In this document: piece by piece, positions 13,381 through 18,468 of the stretch | Numbering within the stretch: the stretch's first letter is position 1 | How the letters are laid out: each line of letters starts with the position of its first letter | Assembly: GCA_041686315.1 (NCBI GenBank) | Contig: JAWLEC010000054.1 | Span: forward strand, 1-18,468 | DNA from: Sva-07 sp041686315 | GTDB taxonomy: Bacteria > Actinomycetota > Acidimicrobiia > Acidimicrobiales > Ilumatobacteraceae | Direction: 5' to 3' | Length of the DNA: 18,468 nucleotides | The notes under the pieces: model-generated | Seen by the model: the letters and a program-made list of their open reading frames with translations, nothing else | Told to the model about the DNA's origin: nothing | The model's database searches: none | Translations under genes and position numbers: made by a program

Positions 13381-15182
13381 CCGCCGACGCCTGGATCACA
13401 CTCGCCGTCCTCGTCGCCACGTTCGGCGTGTTGGCGTTCGACCGGCTCCCGACGGCTGCGGCCATGGGGGCGGCCGTCGGTGTGCTGTTGCTCACCGACG
13501 TGGTGGACCAGGGCGAAGCACTGTCGGGTCTGTCGGCGAGCGCCCCGGTCACGATCGCTGCGCTCTACGTGCTGGCCGGCGCGGCGACCGTCACGGGGGC
13601 ACTGTCACCGTTGATCGACCGTGTGCTCGCCGGCCGGTCGTCGAACGGTGCGGCGGGCGGTACTGCGCAACGCAGCGACGCCGGTCGTCTCGGGCGACTG
13701 GCGGTGCTCAGTGCCGGCATGTCGGCCGTGCTGCCCAACACGCCGCTCGTGGCCCTCACCGCACCGCGGGTGGTCACGTGGTGCCGCCGCACCGGTCTGT
13801 CGCCCTCGCCCTACCTGATCCCGTTGTCGTACGCCGCCGTGTTCGGTGGCGTGGTGACGGTGATCGGCACGTCGACGAACCTCGTCGTCTCCGATCTGCT
13901 GGTGGCGAGCGGCAGCGAGCCCCTCGGTGTGTTCGAGATCACCGGTGCCGGGCTGCCGGTGGCTGCGGTGGGGGTGCTGGTGCTGGTGCTCACCGCACCA
14001 CGCCTGCTGCGGCACCGGAACGACGACCCCCCGTCGGTGGGCGACCCGAGCCAGCCCTACACGATGGCGCTCACGGTCGAGCCCGCCGGTCCACTCGTGG
14101 GCCGGACCGTCGACGGTGCAGGCCTGCGCCACCTCCGCGGCGTCTTCCTCGCCGGTGTGGAGCGTGCGGGCGCGGTGATCCCGGCGCGACCCGGCACGGT
14201 GCTCGGTGCCGGAGACGTCTGCTACTTCGCCGGCGACGTCGTGGACGTGGTGGACCTGTTGGAGATCGAGGGATTCGCCAGCGCCGAGCACGCCCACCTC
14301 GTGGGTGCGGGCGACCGGCCCGACGCCGGCCTCTTCGAGGCCGTGGTGTCGGAGCGCTCGGAGCTGGCCGGTACGACGCTGCGTGACGCCGGGTTCCGGG
14401 CCCGCTACGACGCCGCCGTGCTGGCGATCCGGCGGCACGACGACGTCCTGCCGGGCAAGCTGGGCGACGTGGTGCTCCGGCCCGGGGACGTGCTGCTGGT
14501 GCTCGCGATGCCCGAGTTCGAGCGCCAGTGGAGGGGCCACGGCGACTTCAGCGTGATCGCCTCGCTCGATGCGCCGCCACCGGCGCGCAACCACCGGGCT
14601 CCGGCAGTGGTCGTGGCGATCGTGGCGATGGTGGCGGCGGTCGTCGCCGGTCTGCTCGATCTGATGGAGGCGTCGCTGCTGACGGCGGCGGCCCTCGTCG
14701 GTTTCCGCGTGATCAGCGTCACCGAGGCGCGCCGCGCCGTGAACCTGAACGTGGTGCTCACCATCGCGATGTCGATCAGCCTCGGCACGGCCGTGGCCGC
14801 CAGCGGGCTCGCCGGGGAGGTGGCCACCGTGCTCGGCAACGCCGGTGATCCGTTCGGTGACGTGGGTCGCCTGGTTGCCGTGCTGGCCACCACGATGCTC
14901 ATGACCGAGTTGCTGTCGAACAACGCTGCCGCTGCGTTGATGATCCCGGTGGCGACGGCGACGGCGCTCGAGGGCGGCCTCGACCCCCGGGCGTTCGCCA
15001 TCGTCGTGCTGATCGGCGCATCGTGTTCGTTCCTGTCGCCGATCGGCTACCAGACCAACCTGATGGTCTACGGCCTCGGTGGCTACCGCTTCCGTGACTT
15101 CACGGTGGTCGGAGCTCCGCTCACCCTGGTGACGCTGGTCGTCACCCCGGTCGTGCTCCCGCTCGTCATCGGTCTCCACTGA
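13377..15182 (+). CDS. SLC13/DASS-type anion transporter with two RCK_C (TrkA-C) domains
   Basis: The protein has 601 aa with two membrane halves. The two substrate/Na+-binding hairpin motifs are present as GTSTNL (from residue 164) and GYQTNL (from 557), and the second half also has SNNAAAALMIP (from 514). Between the halves, two RCK_C/TrkA-C domains lie in the cytoplasm (about 226-293 and 317-387), each ending in the typical L-x-x-G-D-V pattern. This layout matches the SAC1-like/sulfate or dicarboxylate permease group of the SLC13 family. The substrate could be sulfate, a di- or tricarboxylate or another anion, and the sequence does not decide. The gene is translationally coupled to the upstream peptidase. 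A GC-rich hairpin follows the stop. Confidence 0.9.
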   Translation: MTADAWITLAVLVATFGVLAFDRLPTAAAMGAAVGVLLLTDVVDQGEALSGLSASAPVTIAALYVLAGAATVTGALSPLIDRVLAGRSSNGAAGGTAQRSDAGRLGRLAVLSAGMSAVLPNTPLVALTAPRVVTWCRRTGLSPSPYLIPLSYAAVFGGVVTVIGTSTNLVVSDLLVASGSEPLGVFEITGAGLPVAAVGVLVLVLTAPRLLRHRNDDPPSVGDPSQPYTMALTVEPAGPLVGRTVDGAGLRHLRGVFLAGVERAGAVIPARPGTVLGAGDVCYFAGDVVDVVDLLEIEGFASAEHAHLVGAGDRPDAGLFEAVVSERSELAGTTLRDAGFRARYDAAVLAIRRHDDVLPGKLGDVVLRPGDVLLVLAMPEFERQWRGHGDFSVIASLDAPPPARNHRAPAVVVAIVAMVAAVVAGLLDLMEASLLTAAALVGFRVISVTEARRAVNLNVVLTIAMSISLGTAVAASGLAGEVATVLGNAGDPFGDVGRLVAVLATTMLMTELLSNNAAAALMIPVATATALEGGLDPRAFAIVVLIGASCSFLSPIGYQTNLMVYGLGGYRFRDFTVVGAPLTLVTLVVTPVVLPLVIGLH

Positions 15183-15189
15183 CGACCGC

Positions 15190-15204
15190 CGCCGGCACCC
15201 GGCG
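15190..15204 (+). terminator. Possible terminator hairpin after the transporter gene
   Basis: CGCCGG, loop CAC, CCGGCG forms a perfect 6-bp stem 7 bases after the stop codon. There is no T-run, as is common for high-GC actinobacterial terminators, so the call stays weak. Confidence 0.35.
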
Positions 15205-15268
15205 TCGGCAGGTTCGGTCCTGGCGGTCGAGCGCTCGGCCGTCGACGCCGGCGTGGGAGCATGTCGCC

Positions 15269-15709
15269 ATGACGACGTCGACGCCCCACGACCCCGATCG
15301 TGCTGCCGCCGTGCCGGCGGACCTGCTCGCGGCCGCGACCGAGGCCCACACCCGCGCCTACTGCCCCTACTCGCACTACCGCGTGGGCGTGGCACTGCGC
15401 ACCACCGCGGGCACCGTCGTCACCGGCTGCAACGTGGAGAACGCGGCGTTCCCCCTCGGCTCGTGCGCCGAGGCCGGCGCGATCGCCGCGATGGTGCTGG
15501 CGGGCGACCACGAGATCGGCGAGGTGGTGGTGGTCACCGACGGAGACCTGCCCGGCACCCCGTGCGGCGGCTGCCGCCAGCGTCTGCGCGAGTTCGCCGG
15601 TCCGGAGGTGGTGGTGCACTCGGTGAGTGCGACCACCGGTGCGGTGGTGTCGCTCTCGATCGCCGACCTGCTGCCGGCCTCGTTCGGCCCCGAGCGCCTG
15701 CCCGGGTGA
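15269..15709 (+). CDS. cdd: Cytidine deaminase
   Basis: This enzyme hydrolytically deaminates cytidine and deoxycytidine to uridine and deoxyuridine in pyrimidine salvage. The protein has 146 aa, the usual length of the small tetrameric form. The zinc site is complete: C66 and the catalytic E68 in SCAEAGAI, then C99 and C102 in PCGGCRQ. The preceding GCNVENAAF block binds the nucleoside. The usual CAER is CAEA here. The N-terminus has Y31-C-P-Y-S-H-Y-R-V-G, matching the family's Y-x-P-Y-S-x-F/Y-x-V-G. A GGGAG Shine-Dalgarno (15255-15259) lies 9 bases before ATG 15269. It stands alone between the transporter and the dnaK leader. Confidence 0.95.
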   Translation: MTTSTPHDPDRAAAVPADLLAAATEAHTRAYCPYSHYRVGVALRTTAGTVVTGCNVENAAFPLGSCAEAGAIAAMVLAGDHEIGEVVVVTDGDLPGTPCGGCRQRLREFAGPEVVVHSVSATTGAVVSLSIADLLPASFGPERLPG

Positions 15710-15729
15710 AGCCGAACGGCCGGCAACAG

Positions 15730-15750
15730 CTTGAGTCGCGTCGACTCAAG
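15730..15750. promoter_or_regulatory. HAIR operator (HspR binding site)
   Basis: CTTGAGT (15730-15736), seven bases and ACTCAAG (15744-15750) match the HspR-associated inverted repeat consensus CTTGAGT-N7-ACTCAAG without a mismatch. In actinobacteria HspR binds HAIR with DnaK as co-repressor and shuts off the dnaK operon until heat shock. The site lies about 160 bases before dnaK and just upstream of the candidate -35. Confidence 0.95.
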
Positions 15751-15766
15751 TAAGCTGATTGGGGAG

Positions 15767-15795
15767 TTGCTTCTGCCCTGAGTCGGTCGTATCGT
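15767..15795 (+). promoter_or_regulatory. Putative dnaK promoter
   Basis: TTGCTT (15767-15772), a 17-base spacer and TATCGT (15790-15795) form a housekeeping-type promoter candidate. It begins 16 bases after the HAIR operator. Transcription would start near 15802, giving a leader of about 105 bases that contains the hairpin at 15815-15837. TAAGCT (15751-15756), abutting HAIR, is an alternative -10 without a well-placed -35. Confidence 0.5.
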
Positions 15796-15814
15796 GGGAG
15801 TCCGACAGATCGCT

Positions 15815-15837
15815 GTGTCGTGACTTCGTCACGACAC
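15815..15837 (+). promoter_or_regulatory. Perfect 10-bp hairpin in the dnaK leader
   Basis: GTGTCGTGAC, loop TTC, GTCACGACAC is an exact inverted repeat in the untranslated leader, about 70 bases before dnaK. It does not match CIRCE and has no T-run. It could be an mRNA structure (stability or heat response) or a second operator. Function is not known. Confidence 0.75.
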
Positions 15838-15906
15838 CTCTTCGAATACCCCTCACATCCCCACTCGTAACCCCCAGCACGGAACACAGCACTCGAAGGA
15901 GCACTC

Positions 15907-17766
<1,860 letters not shown>

Positions 17767-17770
17767 CCCG

Positions 17771-18430
17771 ATGGATGGTGACATGGTCGACGGCGACACC
17801 GGCGACGGCGACACGGACGGAGACAGGCTGGACCGTGTCGACGGTGACGCCACCGAGCGGGCGAGCGAGATCGACGACGCGACCGATTCGATTCCGCGAC
17901 CCGCCGGTGGACATGCCGTGCACACGGCCCAGGAGATGTCGGCCGAGACCGGCGACGGTGACGTGGCCGACGTCGACGACGACGATTCGAAGTCCGACAT
18001 CGACTACTCCGACGTCGACGTCGAGCAGCTGCTCACCGAGCGCGAGCAGTTCCGCGGGCTCGCCCAGCGGGTGCAGGCCGACTTCGACAACTACCGCAAG
18101 CGGGCCACTGCACAGGCACAGGTCGAGGCCGATCGGGCGACCGGCCGGCTGGCCGAGGCGCTCCTCCCGGTGCTCGATGCCGCGGAGGCGGCCTATCTCC
18201 GGCATCCCGAGGAGATCGGGCCGTTGCTGAACCAGATGCTGTCGGAGTTGAAGAAACAGGGACTCGAGAACCTCGACCTCGAAGGCCGGCCCTTCGACCC
18301 CGAGGTCGCCGAGGCCGTCGCCCACGAGTCGGGCGAGGGCGGCGAACCGGTGGTGGCCGAGGTGCTGCGCAGCGGCTACACGTGGAAGGGCCGAGTCCTG
18401 CGCCCGGCCATGGTGAAGACGAAGGACTGA
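17771..18430 (+). CDS. grpE: Nucleotide exchange factor GrpE
   Basis: GrpE speeds ADP release from DnaK. The protein has 219 aa. The coiled-coil part contains the family core VQADFDNYRKRA (about residues 102-113). The C-terminal beta domain has EGRPFDPEVAEAV and the closing signature VVAEVLRSGYTWKGRVLRPAMV. The first 75 or so residues are an unstructured acidic leader rich in DGD repeats and are poorly conserved, so the exact start is uncertain. ATG 17771 is 4 bases after the dnaK stop; ATG 17783 and ATG 17936 are alternatives. No strong Shine-Dalgarno is seen, which suggests coupling to dnaK. Confidence 0.94.
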   Translation: MDGDMVDGDTGDGDTDGDRLDRVDGDATERASEIDDATDSIPRPAGGHAVHTAQEMSAETGDGDVADVDDDDSKSDIDYSDVDVEQLLTEREQFRGLAQRVQADFDNYRKRATAQAQVEADRATGRLAEALLPVLDAAEAAYLRHPEEIGPLLNQMLSELKKQGLENLDLEGRPFDPEVAEAVAHESGEGGEPVVAEVLRSGYTWKGRVLRPAMVKTKD

Positions 18431-18468
18431 GTGAGCAGAACCGAGTGACGTTGCATCCGGTGTCGGAC
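18431..18468. other. Region after grpE, window end
   Basis: These 38 bases contain a GTG at 18445 that is open to the window edge. It could begin the next gene of the heat-shock operon, where dnaJ and hspR are expected, but eight codons are too few to identify anything. Confidence 0.25.

Noticed and set aside
13605..15395. Long minus-strand frame opposite the transporter and cdd
   Set aside because: It is His/Arg/Glu-rich shadow coding that crosses two well-supported plus-strand genes.
15815..15837. CIRCE element for HrcA
   Set aside because: CIRCE is TTAGCACTC-N9-GAGTGCTAA. Neither the sequence nor the spacing matches here.

Overview
The window is high-GC DNA with dense, overlapping genes. 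An exact HspR-type HAIR operator in front of dnaK-grpE, an actinobacterial-type membrane iron-sulfur reductase (EtfD/Rv0338c-like), and -10 motifs set so close to start codons that they imply leaderless transcripts all point to an actinobacterium. A class such as Acidimicrobiia is my guess; nothing here proves the class.

Layout. (1) 1-582: the 3' part of a peptidoglycan-binding protein, possibly an amidase tail. (2) 809-7839: a complete nine-gene N-ATPase operon, atpD-C-Q-R-B-E-F-A-G. This is the laterally spread, probably Na+-translocating branch of the F-type ATPases. Diagnostic features are the beta-first gene order, the extra membrane genes atpQ and atpR, the absence of a separate delta gene, and a long AtpF whose C-terminus looks delta-like. 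Nearly all genes overlap by a few bases. The exceptions are short gaps on both sides of atpE, each holding an RNA hairpin. (3) 10236-7903, minus strand: a three-gene co-directional group, gpmA, a stand-alone cyclic-nucleotide-binding-domain protein, and a membrane Fe-S oxidoreductase. (4) 11638-15182, plus strand: an M14-like metallopeptidase translationally coupled to an SLC13/DASS-type transporter carrying two RCK_C domains. (5) 15269-15709: cytidine deaminase. (6) 15730-18430: heat-shock operon dnaK-grpE under a HAIR operator, with a perfect 10-bp leader hairpin.

Most notable non-gene structure: two related palindromic elements of about 61 bp, at 612-672 and 7858-7919, lie in the same orientation and bracket the N-ATPase operon exactly. 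Their right arms match at 26 of 28 positions. The second also supplies the stop codon of the neighbouring Fe-S reductase gene. They may be dispersed terminator-type repeats or relics of the operon's insertion as a cassette.

The N-ATPase c subunit carries a Na+-type ligand set (E63, S64, T65, Y68) and a second carboxylate (E30), so the operon most likely encodes an ATP-driven Na+ (or H+) pump that works beside a housekeeping ATP synthase encoded elsewhere. The remaining genes are ordinary housekeeping or accessory loci. I found no CRISPR array, tRNA, rRNA, transposase or integrase.
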